From assembly GCA_002205965.3 (NCBI GenBank), contig NADL03000675.1, forward strand, positions 868,001-932,000: DNA of 64,000 nucleotides, read 5' to 3'. Both the position numbers and the translations under genes were made by a program. Under the pieces are notes generated by a model, which made no database searches, was not told the DNA's origin, and worked only from the letters and a program-made list of their open reading frames with translations. Below, in pieces: positions 1 to 11,400 of this stretch (position 1 is its first letter; every line of letters starts with the position of its first letter). This DNA comes from Kappaphycus alvarezii (Eukaryota; Rhodophyta; Florideophyceae; Gigartinales; Solieriaceae).

Positions 1-993
1 AGTCAAAACACTCTCAAGCAAGGACTCCGCGGCTCGGTACAATGCTGATGTGTTTGTCTGCATTTTCCAATCCAAAAACTCCGGAATACCCGACGGACGA
101 AAGTCTGCGGCGAGATCAAGTGTGGATGGGTTGGAGGGAGCAAGTGCCAACATGACACTGGCAACAGCCTCAGCGGTTGCAGTGGACGGTGGAGGGACCT
201 CGTTTAAACTGCTCGCAGAAGCCCACGGGAAGAACCAATAATCCAAACAAGCGGCAATGAAGAAGCTGTTGGAGTCGACGCGTGCGGCACCGTTGAGAGA
301 TGAGGCGTACGAGCGACAGTCTGATTGTATAGGGCGCGGCTGGAAGGTAATGACGATGAGCGCCTGAACCTTCTACCTGATGACATGAAGCCTCCTACTG
401 GTGCAACGTACTTGCGAGTTGGGGAGGCCAGCATACACACCATGAAATAGTCCAGCGGGGTTAGATACAATACATGATCCTTTTTATCTTGTAAACTGGA
501 ATGGAGAAAGTGCGCTAGTAGGATGGCCCATCCTTGACACTTTTTTCAGCGCAGCCCCTGAGCCAGTCTCCAAGGCCTTGTTAGTGATCGATGGAAGATT
601 TGATCGTAAAAACTCAAATCGCATGTCACTGGCGACGTCCACCTTTTCATTTCTTGCAACTGAATTCCTTTTGCAAAAGGTGTGCAACGGTCCATCAGGC
701 GCAATTAATCTCAGCATAGGTTCCCTATCCTTTGACGGCAACTCACACAACGTTTCCAACCAACCGTGCCCCGCCGCGTATCCAAAGATGCGGAGCATGA
801 GAACCGGTAAGAATTGATACACTGTTCTCACACTTTCCTTTTGAGTAAGAGCGCTTATAATAAGGTTAGCAAGCCGGGTAGTAGTTGCCTCGGTCGGGGC
901 TGGTGGATCCAACACAAGCTCTTGCAAAGTGTATTGATCAACGTCCAATATAGCGGCGAGCTCAGCCCGGAGCCCACGATGAAGCGCGCCCAT
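1..993 (-). CDS. Unrecognised protein, spliced, cut by the left window edge
   Basis: Exon 1 probably runs 993 down to 541 from an ATG in good context. Exon 2 runs from 363 down past position 1 with no stop, so the C-terminus is outside the window. Both exons are in the same frame; between them that frame has stops, a CTAAC-like branch site (about 463) and an acceptor TTCAG at 368-364. The donor at 540 (GTGTCA) is weak and is my inference. The open frame also extends upstream of the ATG to about 1092, where a TAG acceptor-like site lies, so a further 5' exon is possible. The product is helical and leucine-rich (VYQFLPVLMLRIFGYAAG, then LDYWFFPWASASSLNE), as in a scaffold or HEAT-like protein. 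I do not recognise the family. Confidence 0.5.
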
Positions 994-1092
994 TTGTTGC
1001 CTCTGTTCTATCGTTGGGCTGGTGGCGGTTAGTGTCGAAAGGCGTGTGTGCGGAAGACCGGGAGGAGACGGTTTGTTGAGAAATAAGTTGAC

Positions 1093-1438
1093 CTACGGGG
1101 AAGCTTTGGGTAGTGTGGTGATTGCGGATGGCTGATCAGTACGTTTCGGATATATCAAGGGGGTGCTGCGGCAATGGCGGGAAAGTACGGGACGACTGGG
1201 ATTTGGATGTTATGCTACATGTCCATTAAAATAACGCCCAGAAGACGAAAAGTCCAGAAAAAATGAAAATTTCAACCCGATTGGTCAGCTGACTTGCTCG
1301 TCTTTCGATCTTCCACATTTGACAAAAATAAAGCTTCAAAAAACAAAAAATTGCCGCCCAGCATGATCTGATCGGGGACATTGGCAAGGTGCTCTTCACA
1401 TTTTCACAGAAACATCGTCAAACACCATTGATCCTCGA
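1093..1438. other. Intergenic region upstream of the first gene and downstream of RCE1
   Basis: No open frame of note. It should hold the promoter or 5' exon of the leftmost minus-strand gene and the 3' UTR of RCE1. AT-rich stretches lie around 1260-1350. Nothing else is visible. Confidence 0.4.
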
Positions 1439-2212
1439 TCATTCCGTAGCAAAGTCGTACGGCTGGACTATGGTGGTTAGTGGTCCAAAAGCAACGGCAA
1501 AGAGCACAAGGGCGACAGCGTAAAATGCGATGAGTAGCCTGCGATGGCGATGTCTCGCAATGGCGACAAAATCCGGAAGCTCGAGGACGTTGCAAATAAC
1601 ATGCGCCACAAGGGGAGCCCAGAAAGTGCGTGTGTTAATATACAGGGCGGCTGCATAGACGCCAAACAAAAAAGTATAGGCCATTTGAAAGGCCAAACCA
1701 ATGAGACCAAGTTCTCGCACGTGATGAACATGCGCCAGCGCAAACATTGCAGCAGGGAAAAGGAGACTAGGTAGTGTGGATTGGCAAGACCAGATGAGCA
1801 AGGTTTGTCGACGAAAGACAATTTCCTCCAATATTGGCCCGACTAGATAATTGCGGAGGGCGAGATAGCGCACATCCGGACGGAGTAAGGAATATGAAGC
1901 GAGATGACGACGAGGAGTGACAGCGAGATGGCCGGCGTAGAGAAGTAGAGTTAGCACGGTGGTGACGAGAAGGGCAGGGATACGGGTACCGGCGGATTGC
2001 TTGTGGGACAAAAGGGGAACGCGTTGACGTGTGTAGAGTTCTAGAATGAGGGCAAGGAGGGTGAGAGTGGTGAGACGGGAGAGAATGATCGGACGTTGAT
2101 TTCGGTCACCGGTATTAAAAGGAAGATACAAGGATAGGACGTAGAGAAGTGTAAACAGAATGGAGGTGAAGATCGCCTCCGCCGGGGAGACGTGCGGGGC
2201 GAGGCACGTCAT
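1439..2212 (-). CDS. RCE1: CAAX prenyl protease 2 (RCE1-type CPBP intramembrane protease)
   Basis: Removes the last three residues of farnesylated or geranylgeranylated CaaX proteins in the ER membrane. The ATG at 2212 gives 257 residues; the frame is open upstream to a GTG at 2248, but 2212 is the first ATG. Hydrophobic segments cover most of the chain. The three CPBP/ABI motifs are present in order: ILEEIVFRR (the catalytic EExxxR), FALAHVHH, and LVAHVICNVLELPDF. The spacing and the xxAHVHH block match RCE1 rather than bacterial CPBP proteins. The chain is intronless and unbroken and is shorter than human or yeast RCE1 (over 300 residues), mainly at the N-terminus. It is transcribed away from the 46-residue gene at 2985, so the two share a divergent intergenic region that carries the TACTG repeat. 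Confidence 0.9.
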   Translation of the reverse strand: MTCLAPHVSPAEAIFTSILFTLLYVLSLYLPFNTGDRNQRPIILSRLTTLTLLALILELYTRQRVPLLSHKQSAGTRIPALLVTTVLTLLLYAGHLAVTPRRHLASYSLLRPDVRYLALRNYLVGPILEEIVFRRQTLLIWSCQSTLPSLLFPAAMFALAHVHHVRELGLIGLAFQMAYTFLFGVYAAALYINTRTFWAPLVAHVICNVLELPDFVAIARHRHRRLLIAFYAVALVLFAVAFGPLTTIVQPYDFATE

Positions 2213-2480
2213 GCATCGCTTGGTTAGATGGAAGGGAGGGTTGCGCACGAATAGTAGGAGAGTGTTGAGGTGATGAGAGGGATATGACTGCCTAGCATAG
2301 AAGAGCGACTTTGATGATGATGCTAGCGCGCTTGCAACGATGATGGATATTGCGATGACTGCGGTGCGAACGGAGGGCGATAGCGATGATGACGTCCAAT
2401 CTGAAGGGAAAGTAGGTTTATGCGGATCTTACCCAAGCGCGCCAGATGATGTTTCTGTCGATCTTGTCTGCACACTAGCG

Positions 2481-2750
2481 CTGTACTGTACTGTACCGTA
2501 CTGTACAGTATTTAAAGCATACAGTACTACTGTATCGTTCCGTACAATACTGTACAGTAGGTATTGTTCAACTTTATCGCCAAAGCTTAAGTTTTTGAAA
2601 ATCAACAAATTGTACTCGACAACATTACAGCTTGCTTACAGATTGAAATACAAATCCTGATGGACTGTACTGTGCTGTAATTCAATACACATGTAGTTTT
2701 CTGTGTAGATAACGCCTATACTGGACAATTCACTGTACTGTGCTGACTCT
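2481..2750. repeat. TACTG/CAGTA pentamer repeat cluster 1
   Basis: Two sub-clusters (2481-2561 and about 2663-2748) of degenerate TACTGTAC and GTACAGTA units between divergent genes. Because TACTG and CAGTA are complementary, local hairpins are possible. Confidence 0.75.
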
Positions 2751-2794
2751 CACAGTTTGATCCGGCCAACCGAAGCAATTAACGTTTGCTAATC

Positions 2795-2802
2795 TTTATA
2801 AA
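2795..2802 (+). promoter_or_regulatory. TATA-like box for the 46-residue gene
   Basis: TTTATAAA about 190 nt upstream of the ATG at 2985, followed by a C-rich leader. Position and motif fit a core promoter, though the start site is not known. Confidence 0.4.
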
Positions 2803-2984
2803 CTCGCGCCAGCACGACATTTGTCGCCGCTGATTGTTGACTATCGTACTAAACCGGTCACGAACACTTCACAGCACCGTCGATTTCTGCAAGCCACCTA
2901 CCCCAAAACCCAAGTCGCAAACTCTAGCCTCCCACCCACGCTCTCTGCATCCTACTCCACCCAACCCCCAGGTCTACCGCCACC

Positions 2985-3125
2985 ATGATTTACGACGTAA
3001 AGTCCGAGTACTACCAAACCTTTCTAAGCACCAAGCAAGGCACAGGCGGTACCAAATCCAAGGCCGCCGCCGCGCAACCCGCCGCCTCACAACCGGCTCC
3101 CGATGCCATGGACACAGCTGACTAA
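2985..3125 (+). CDS. Small 46-residue protein, unrecognised
   Basis: The ATG sits in a near-perfect Kozak context (gccaccATGA), and a single short exon ends at TAA 3123-3125. The protein begins MIYDVKSEYYQTFLSTKQ, then becomes Lys/Ala/Gln/Pro-rich and ends acidic (DAMDTAD). There is no membrane segment or signal peptide. The N-terminal pattern M-x-YDV-x-S followed by a phenylalanine-containing S/T-K stretch reminds me of short conserved eukaryotic proteins of unknown role, but I cannot name the family. Support comes from the start context, an upstream TATA-like box and a downstream AATAAA. The overlapping longer frame from 2834 has no comparable start context and is probably a shadow. Confidence 0.55.
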   Translation: MIYDVKSEYYQTFLSTKQGTGGTKSKAAAAQPAASQPAPDAMDTAD

Positions 3126-3487
3126 TGTCCCACCACACGTTGCATTCTGCCGTGACCACTTTTCATCCCACTATCTACACCCTCCCTCAAGACACTGTCA
3201 ACCTGTATGGCCGAGCGCTAACAACCCACGATCGCGTTGCCCGCAGCGCGCTTTTTGATGGACAAGACACGATTTGGTTTCTCTTTTCAAGTCATGGATG
3301 TCGGATCTTGAATAAAAAGTATTACGCTGCAATCTCGTATTGATGTGAGTGCCTTCCCGCTAGGATTTATTGCTAAACTTGTCATGACGCGAGCATATAC
3401 TTTATCGTTTTGCTGAAACCCGGCAGCTGTATTGCCCATACCCCACCGCAGACCCCATTTCTGTATTCATTCCGACCATGGCTACGT
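3126..3487. other. Convergent 3' intergenic region with AATAAA
   Basis: AATAAA at 3311-3316 lies 186 nt after the stop of the 46-residue gene and fits a polyadenylation signal. The rest separates two convergent genes and shows no coding frame. Confidence 0.45.
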
Positions 3488-4159
3488 TCATGTGTCAAAC
3501 CATGCGCGAAGTTCAGTGCAGACCTTGGCGGAATCCTCCTCCCCTCTTATCACTCTGCAAAACCTAAACCCCTCTTCCTTTGTCGGGAATACAAACGCAT
3601 TGCTCATCCTACGCACCACAGTCTCGCTCTCCTTGCCTGGTTGCAACGTCTTGTGTCCTGACCTTGCCTGCACTCGTTGGACACATTCTTGTAAAGAGGT
3701 TGCAAATACAAGTACGCCTATATCGGCACCTGCGGCACGCCCATAGTCGACCCAATGTTTCCGCTGCGATTTGTCAAAATTGCACCGGTCCACCAATATA
3801 TCCTTACCATCCAGTAATGATTCCACTGTGCGTCGCTCACAAATTATCCGACTTCCAAGCTCGTCCTGATTTACCACCTCCACATTCAAACCTTGGCTGA
3901 CAAGTGATGCAAATGTCGACTTTCCAGATCCTGTTACTCCGCAAATAAACAGCCGGCATGGTTAGTCGAGTTTGAAAGGTTGTGCAAACGGCGTTGGCCG
4001 ATTTATGTAGTGGCTTGCGCCTGACATACCTGGAATTCCGACCAGAATTAACACGCGGGGGGGGCGCTTTTCTGCAGTACGCGACCTGTTCAAGGCGCAG
4101 AGTCGTGAAATAGCTTCCGTTTTGGCCTCGTGGGGAGCCATTTGTAAAGGGCCGTGCAA
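3488..4159 (-). CDS. P-loop kinase of the polynucleotide-kinase-like (AAA_33) family, two exons
   Basis: Exon 1 runs from the ATG at 4159 (190 residues) or 4141 (184 residues) to 4030, and exon 2 runs 3930-3488. The intron (4029-3931) starts GTATGT, has a CTAAC branch site and ends AACAG. Splicing restores a textbook Walker A, VGIPGSGKSTFA, split exactly across the junction. Downstream come a DELGSR-type strand and VDRCNFDKSQRKHWVD, which is characteristic of the PNKP-like kinase domain also fused to aprataxin-type HIT domains in plants. No HIT or phosphatase domain is present here, so this is a free-standing kinase domain. Phosphorylation of a nucleic-acid 5' end or of a small metabolite are both possible. 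The frame is unbroken. Confidence 0.8.
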
Positions 4160-4377
4160 AGTTGGTGGGGAATGTTGGATTGCGTTGCGTGCCCGCTGTT
4201 CGGAGGTGGCTCGTGCAGTGCTTAAGAACGAGGGGAGGAGAAGCGGGGAGGAAGTATACGAGCCTGTCGCATGTGAGTGTAACGGTCGGTTGCAGTTGGC
4301 AGAGATTTAGAAATGTCCAGCCAGGATACACAAGTACTACGGTGCGAGCGCCTATTCACCTTGCCTTGCTGAAGTCT

Positions 4378-4483
4378 ACCGTACAAGTGTACAATACAGT
4401 GCAGTATACCGTACGCAGTACAGTACTGTACAGTTGTGTTGGGCGGACATACATAACTGTACTGTACTGTACTGTACTGTACT
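4378..4483. repeat. TACTG/CAGTA pentamer repeat cluster 2
   Basis: Degenerate CAGTA units are followed by a nearly perfect (TACTG)n run at about 4457-4483. A further short unit lies at 4715-4730. It sits just upstream of the P-loop kinase gene. Confidence 0.8.
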
Positions 4484-5562
4484 TGGTCGTGTTATACGCA
4501 AGTGTAGACTTTATAAAACCTGCGTTAGGATTAATGCAAAAAGGTTTGCGCTCTTCCCTTAAAGTCTTCATTTTTTCAGACATGGTCGCATTACAGAATC
4601 ATTCGGAGCATTACCTTGAGGATGCGCACCTGTCAGGGCACGAGGGCAATTCAACTTGAACAGGACCTGTTTCCGTTGGGTTGTTGACAAAGTCAGTTCA
4701 CTTGTGCATCTTTGTAGTACTGTACTACATACTCTGCTTGTTAGCGTTCTCCATTTTGAGATTGTAAGATCCAAGGGGATATTAAAACACACCTATTGTG
4801 TTAACTTGTCAGCGAAATCTCTACTTGGCAATAATCCCATATTGAACGTTGGAGTGGTACAATCTCAACTGAGCACGAGTAGGAATTGAAATGGTTCTGC
4901 TTCACTCAAACTGACTCCTTCGCTACTAACATTTGTAGATTTCGAGCGATTTCAAATCCACAGGATCTGTGTTGTCAATTTTTGCCAGGTTGAGCCTTTT
5001 CCCAACGTCTACGAGGACAAAGGCCCCGCAAGCTGCTTCACGAAGCAATAAAGGATAACAGGAGACAAAAGTTGACATTTCAGTTCAAATTCGCGATTAT
5101 TTTGGCCAAATTTAATGACACCAAACGTTCAACCCCTTGTGTATGGGGCTAACCACATCAATTGGATGGGAATTTTGGGAGCAAACCTTCGCCGCTTGTT
5201 TACTTCCTCTCACAATGTCTTAAGTGCACCATTAAAATGCAGTTTTGGCCTCTCAAAGCACAATTTGAACAGGATGTAATTTGGAGACGGTTTTATCAAT
5301 ACATTTTTACTATCAGCCTCCTCTACTTCAGTAAAGAGGGAATTTTTATGTTCGTCCCCATTCGACTCTAGTGAAAATTGCGAAGGCTTTCTTGTGGGAG
5401 GTAATTTTTGCTCAAGAGATCCTATAACTGAATTCAGTAAAAGATCATAATCATCCGCACTCAACTGTAAACTAGAAGATCACTCGCCGAGGGAAATAAT
5501 TCTGCGAAACGTACCGCTGTGCATGCCTAACCTCATCAAGCCCACTTCACTCCCCACATACT
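4484..5562. other. Intergenic, no supported gene
   Basis: Only short frames. A minus-strand frame at 5464-5210 begins after a TTTACAG acceptor-like site and is acidic, so it could be an exon, but I cannot join it to anything. Confidence 0.35.
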
Positions 5563-5901
5563 ATGTCTTCATTACGACGGGCCGGCCCGCAAAATCGCGA
5601 TGGTAGTTTCGGTGGCCATGGAAAAAACTCATTCTTGCATTCTAGCAGTGTCTTTAAAGAGGAAAACGCTTTGCAAAAATCTCAACGTGACTTACCGTAC
5701 AAACATCCTTTTGTGTTGATTGGGACCACCCGCGGCATTCTCTTACAAACGCGGAAGATTCCCCCAGAAACTTCAAGAAACATGGTGTCTTCAAAGCGAA
5801 GAGATCTAGGGATGTATCGGGGCCTCCGATTCGGGGTTGTTTACGCTTTAAACTGCCCCCTCTATGGTCCTGAAAAATGGATTCATCACCTTAGCATGTA
5901 G
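5563..5901 (+). CDS. Hypothetical 112-residue ORF
   Basis: An ATG-started frame follows a C-rich leader resembling those of other genes in the window. The protein is basic, with an N-terminal SSLRRAGPQNRDGSFGG stretch and no recognisable domain, signal peptide or membrane segment. It has no homologue I can recall. It may be real or a chance frame. Confidence 0.2.
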   Translation: MSSLRRAGPQNRDGSFGGHGKNSFLHSSSVFKEENALQKSQRDLPYKHPFVLIGTTRGILLQTRKIPPETSRNMVSSKRRDLGMYRGLRFGVVYALNCPLYGPEKWIHHLSM

Positions 5902-6855
5902 CATCCGATATGAAGGAAACATCTGTACAATGCATTTGCGGTTTGTTGGAACTACGACACTCTAGGTTACCATACACCCCTTGCGGCGGTAAAATTGCAT
6001 AACAAATGAGCTAGAGAGTGAATGTTGCGTTCCTAAACTCATAGAAAGAGCTTTGCATGGTGTACTGTACAAGGTGTTGGCCAGTTTCGTCTTTGCGTGG
6101 AACTTGGAAGCAGTTTTGACCTGAAAACAAATTTTTCGTTAGGTACGTTAAACGAGTAAACAGACATGAGTCTCCATCTGTACACTTTGACATTTATGAG
6201 ATAAACGGCAAATCGCCTGCCCCCTGTAAGACGTGGTGATTTGACTCCCTGCAAGTCCGTTATTCTCATGTCGCCGTTAACTTCAGACGACGGGTAAACG
6301 ACTCAAGCAAGGCGGTTCGTGCTGGTGGTGATCATGGGTACACGCAAATTTCGGGTCACATTTAAAGGAGGGAGCCAGCAGGATACCTCCGTGGGGTTAA
6401 ATTGCGCATGTTCTTATGAACACATTACTTGTGACGATGGGCGATTGACCTTCCTGATGTATGACAACGGAAAAGTAGGTGCTGACAAGGATGCAAAACA
6501 CTAAACTACAAATGAAACTATTGTTGCACAAAAACCGCATCTGTCGAAGAGTAACCACCTAAGGTGTGAGGGGAATGGGAATCTCCTGACTTTCTCCTGA
6601 CCCTCATTTGAACAATGTACTGCACATTACAGTCATGAAAGTCAATCGGAGACTTTCCCAGAAAAGTCACCTTTGGCAAGTTTCGACTTTCTCTTTCCCA
6701 TTATGGCAGGACGTTCAGTGCAGTACTTGGCTAAACATATATGTCGCTCCAGTTGAACCACCCGAGTAACTAGCCTCTACGATATTCAAAAAGGGGAGAG
6801 ATTTCACGGTACGGAATCAAGATTGAATGCTTCGGCCTCATGGCCTGGCTCAAGT
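5902..6855. other. Intergenic, nothing recognised
   Basis: Short frames only. There is one TACTGTAC unit near 6063. It lies downstream of the VOC gene. Confidence 0.4.
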
Positions 6856-7444
6856 TCAGGCCGAAGCGTCCTCGATAAACTCAATGGCGTTCATGTCCAG
6901 GTCCCGTGTAAAAATGGCCCGTCTCCCACTTCTGCTACGGGTGAATTCTCGCCCATGCTTTTCCAGTGATGCAACCAATGGTTGCAGGTCTTTCACAGTA
7001 ACCGCAACATGACGATCTCTACAATGGGAAAACATGTCGATAAATTTGAAGAGGACAAGACTCGATGAGCAGTGGTTAGAAACACAACAGGAAGTTAACA
7101 AGGGGTAGCCCTGATCGCATACAAGCTCTCGAGAACTAATACGCTGATAATGAAGCAATTCAATCATGCGATACTCCCCAAACGGGTTTTCGCTGAGAGG
7201 ACATAACGTACCGCCCACCATGCTCCGGTCGACCAGTCTCAGGATCCGGCGATGGGAGCTCCATAAGGTGAATTTGCGATGAACCTGCTTTCAGAAAAGA
7301 CCCTTTGAAAGGTAACTTGGGGTTACGCAGACTGTCCTCGTCCTCCATACCGTAAACTTCCATGTAAAACTTCTTTGATGCGGCAGAATCCTTAACGAGG
7401 ACGCCGGCGTGTTGAATGCGTCCATACTGCACTCCAGAGCTCAT
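6856..7444 (-). CDS. Glyoxalase/bleomycin-resistance-fold (VOC) protein, two exons
   Basis: Exon 1 runs 7444-7212 and exon 2 runs 7018-6856, giving 131 residues. The intron begins GTACGT (7211) and ends TTGTAG (7019). One VOC module is visible: HAGVLVKDSAASKKFYMEVYG (beta-alpha-beta start), SSQIHLMELP, RDRHVAVTV and NAIEFIED. These supply the usual H/E/H/E metal-ligand set (His of QHAG, Glu of LMEL, His of DRHV, Glu of IEFIE). The ATG at 7444 was chosen because upstream in-frame sequence contains a good branch site (TGACTAAC near 7557) and a CCCACAG acceptor, which suggests a further intron in the 5' UTR or an upstream exon. The length suits a single-module dioxygenase or lactoylglutathione-lyase relative; the substrate is not readable. 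Confidence 0.8.
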
Positions 7445-7924
7445 GATCGGGTGAGCTGCGGGTGGGCGTCTGCATGTCTGTGCTTTCGGGAGTGCATGTG
7501 TCAATGGGTGAATGGAGACCTGTGGGCATGGGGAAACAAATGAGGTCGGGTTAGTCATTCTTTCCGATTCGATAGTTTGTCTTGGGAGCAGCCAACTTGG
7601 CAGTGATCTGCAGAGCACCAAGACAACAACGATGACAAGGTTTGTACGAAGGAAACGGTCCAAAGATGAGATTGCAAGAGAAACACCCTGCTGGTGGTAA
7701 GGTGAAATACAATCGCCTATACTTCGACCCACCTCATGGCCTATACGTATCTGGTTTTCGTTAGGTTGAAATGTAGTTGAGCCAGCTGGAGGGGATCCCG
7801 AGCTGAATGGTTATTAAGGAGCCAGCCATGAATCTTCAACCTTAGCCAGTTACTGGCCAGCATTGCGAGTTGCCGATTCCTCGACTGCTTGCATTGGACA
7901 CTGCTGTTCGAAAAAGACACAGTT

Positions 7925-8062
7925 TTACTGTACAGTACTGTACTTTAACAACACTGTACCGTACAGTAGAGTACTGTACTTTAACAACACTGTACCGTAC
8001 AGTAGAGTACTGTATGTACACAACAATTCCTACTGTACAGCACGTACAGTACTGTACTCTAT
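7925..8062. repeat. TACTG/CAGTA cluster 3 with a 36-bp tandem duplication
   Basis: A 36-bp unit containing TTAACAACACTGTACCGTAC occurs twice in tandem (ttaacaac starts at 7945 and 7981), flanked by further TACTGTAC/GTACAGTA units up to 8062. Confidence 0.8.
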
Positions 8063-8159
8063 TTGAAAGAATTTCGCTTGTTGATGCAAATTCCCCCATG
8101 GATGGCTTATTGCAATTAAGACGCCAATGGCGCTTTAGCAACAGACTGGGAAAGTGCAA

Positions 8160-8480
8160 CTTGCGGGGCCAAAAAAATTTATTTCAACAGATGTCCGCCT
8201 AGCAGTTTTGCCACTGCATCGTGGCGTTCCTTCCAACCAAGGCCTTTGTTATAAAGGTCAGCGGCGTGATCGCCGAGGTGATCCATGGGAGTCTTGCACT
8301 CCGCGCAAAGGAGCGGGGCGGTGTCATTAAAGACAGGAACCCCCAGGTGGCGACGCTGCGTCACCGAAAACACGTCGCCCTAGATGTAGGAGACCGCAGA
8401 CGGATGCGCGATCAGGAAAGCAGCAGCAGGCGTTTCCAAAAATCCGTGACAGCGGATTCGTCGGCGAATGTCGAGTTCTG
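8160..8480 (-). pseudogene. Decayed C-terminal tail of a non-LTR-type reverse transcriptase
   Basis: The minus-strand frame carries RRHLGVPVF, then CAECKTPMDHLGDHA, then KERHDAVAKLL. This CxxC...GDHA...RHD arrangement is typical of the cysteine/histidine region after the RT domain of LINE-like elements. The upstream sequence is broken into several frames and no RT core is visible. I read it as a small remnant. Confidence 0.45.
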
Positions 8481-11400
8481 AGTGCTACGCGAGGTTCGCA
8501 AATCGTAAGCAATCATCATGTTACCTGAAGAATTTAGCGGCCGATTTGCACCAGGCCCGATAGAGGACACTGTTTGTACCTGATACTACAGTATATCGGG
8601 CTTTTAAGCGAGGGTAGCGGCTCTCAATGATTTCAGAGGTTCGACAATTACTAAATTTATGAAATATTCAGTGAAATACTTATCGTAAACCACTAAAACT
8701 CGCTGCAGAATGGCCAATTTCGCTACGATCAAGAATCAAAATTTCCAGATGTAAGAGTGCCTACGAACTCGCAAGTACAGTATTGTACACCAAAACCCGT
8801 CGTTCTGTAAGTTTGTAGCGAGTTTCCTGCCGCCGCGCCGCCTGAAACTAGGCACGCAAAGCGGCTCCTATATGCAGGAATAGATGATTGAATGACACTA
8901 CCAAGTGGTCAAGGGAGAGCAGTTACAGAGAAATGCAGCTAAAGTAATATTTTCAGAAAAATGTTTACCAAACGTCTGCGAAAACCTAGGGAACCTGCGG
9001 GCTATTTCAATTACTCTGAAGATATGTGCATTAAATTTTGGTTTCTCTCATAAAAATGAAAGGTAAAATCTGATCAAATGCGTAATTGAATCGGCAGAAT
9101 GAATTAATTACAGTAGAGGAGATAAAGGCGCAGAAAATTCTGCATTGATAACGTCTTGATTTTGAAACCAAGGACGACCTTCGCATCTATTTTGGGTGCG
9201 TTAAGAGTTAATTTAATTCATGAATAATAAGAATTTTCACATGTAAATTTCAGGGAAGAATGAAAGAAATTATCTCAATATGATTGAGAATTTACCGCGC
9301 ACGTAAGATTATTCTTCAGGGCATTTATTTATGAATTAATGTTTCAGAATGAAGGAAAAATTGAAAGAGACAAAACACTTAGAATAACAATGTGGAATCT
9401 TCAAAGGGGGATATAGGTATAAAACTGAAGTAATTGAGGAAATCTACTCTAAATTCATTCATAGAACAAAGCAGTTTGCATACCAACATTTCACAAAGGA
9501 TCTTGAACACGATCTACTCTTCGATAGATTACTAAAGCAGCTACACTTCTCTTAAATTACCATTTATTTGCTCAAATTTGACTGACATTTAATTTGTAAA
9601 GGGAAATTATCCCTCTGGAAGCTAAAGGGGAGAGAGATTACTGAAAGAATTCTAAAATACATGTCAACGAAATGAAGGTGAATGAATTGAAAAGATGATA
9701 AACTATACACAGAGCCAACGCTATCATGTTAGCATAAATGGTATGTAGAAATAAAAGAACAATGCCTAATTACACAAAATTAACTTCAATTACGGAATTG
9801 TTCAGAATTCTACATTAGAGGAGGGGAAAATGTTGAGCTCAAACCCCTGAAATATTTTAATAGCTAAGGAGAGAAAGAAGGATTAAAGTATTTTCGGTTC
9901 GAGTTATCTATTCCAGATTTCCACAAAAGCCATTTTAAAAATAATGCTGATCAGTCTCAGATTTTTTTGCTATTTTTCGTATGTGAGATCAGATAAAGTG
10001 CGCCCCATTGGATTAAAGTAACTTGAATTAAAAAAAACATTCAGATTTTATATAACGCGTCTTTTTTTAGAAGGGAGTGAATTTTCAGTTCCAAATTCAA
10101 AAATATTGAATATTTTTGCACATTAATGCATGAGGTGCGTTTTTCAATACATGTTATGGGCAGTCGAGTAGAAAAATTCTGACGGGGAAATATCAATCTT
10201 GACAGAGCATATAACATCAGATGACTCAATAATTTTTTCATTAAAATAAATCATTTAATAAATGCTTATCAGTCTCCAGAAAAATTTTATTTCAAAAGAT
10301 GGTAAAAGAATTTTTTAGATCGCGAATTATCAAAAACAAGCAAAATTGAATTGAATGCTGAATAAGAGGAATATGTCAGAAGAAAGTGGCTTTCAAGGAT
10401 GAGGATAAGGTTTGGGTTGGTCCATTCAGGATGAAAAGTTACTGAGATCGTAAAGTATTGTCGCACTAATTAAAACGAAATGATATAGGATTCAATAATA
10501 AAGCCATTTCGAATGGTGAGTGACTCTTCGAATACTTTTGTTTCACCTATGGGATCAATCCTGGTGATTAAACAAGAAAATACAAAATTTTAACAGATGT
10601 ATGCCTGTGATTTCCCAGAGCTCTTAAAGATGAGAAAAATATACAGTACCGCAAATATGAATATCTTCTACTGTAACAGTGAGTTTAAATTTAAATATGA
10701 AAAATAAATATAGATCGAATTGTCCCCTTGAATGTTTTTAATCAGAGCCTCTCTTACCTTTGAAGTTTTTGAAAAAGTATATGCAGAAGGCTTTCGCAGA
10801 TCATTCATAATTCTAATCGTTCAGAAAAATTATAATAACCGTATTGGCTTAAGAATTTTTTAGTTTTCACAGCTATTCTAAGTTTGTAATAGTCCTTGAT
10901 CTAATTTTTATTTGATTACGAGGTAAATTTAGATGTACCTTGATTATGTTTAGAGTACCCTTAACATTGAAAATTCATGTCGTTCTGCAGCTCTAACAAG
11001 CAATCTGTTGGTGACCAAATTGTAGCGAGTACATCGACATGCTAATATTTCCAAAATATTCCTAATTTACATTAACTGAACTATTCACTTGTTCGCAAAT
11101 GAATTCTACTCTAAATGTGCATGCTCTGATGTTTCATTATCGCAATTTCTATTTACCAAATTTATGACTTCAACGGGAGATCTGTTGGGAATTTCAGAAA
11201 ATGCTTAAATGACCAGTAAAATGGGGCTCTTTTATATTTCCTGAAGCTTAAAGTGACTATAAGTATAAGTAAGGTTTGCGTTTTATTTTTTTCGAAATTG
11301 AAAGACATTGACTTTGAAAATTAAATAATTATAGAGGAAGGTGAGTGCGAAAGCTAATTCAAGTTATAGTGATATGTGATTATCTTTTGCAGAAGATACG

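Noticed and set aside
2834-3121. 95-codon frame overlapping the 46-residue gene
   Set aside because: Poor start context; composition follows the C-rich leader, and the smaller frame has the better start.
5210-5464. Acidic minus-strand exon-like frame after a TTTACAG site
   Set aside because: Joining it to the upstream GTACGT donor near 5512 gives an immediate stop, so no model works.
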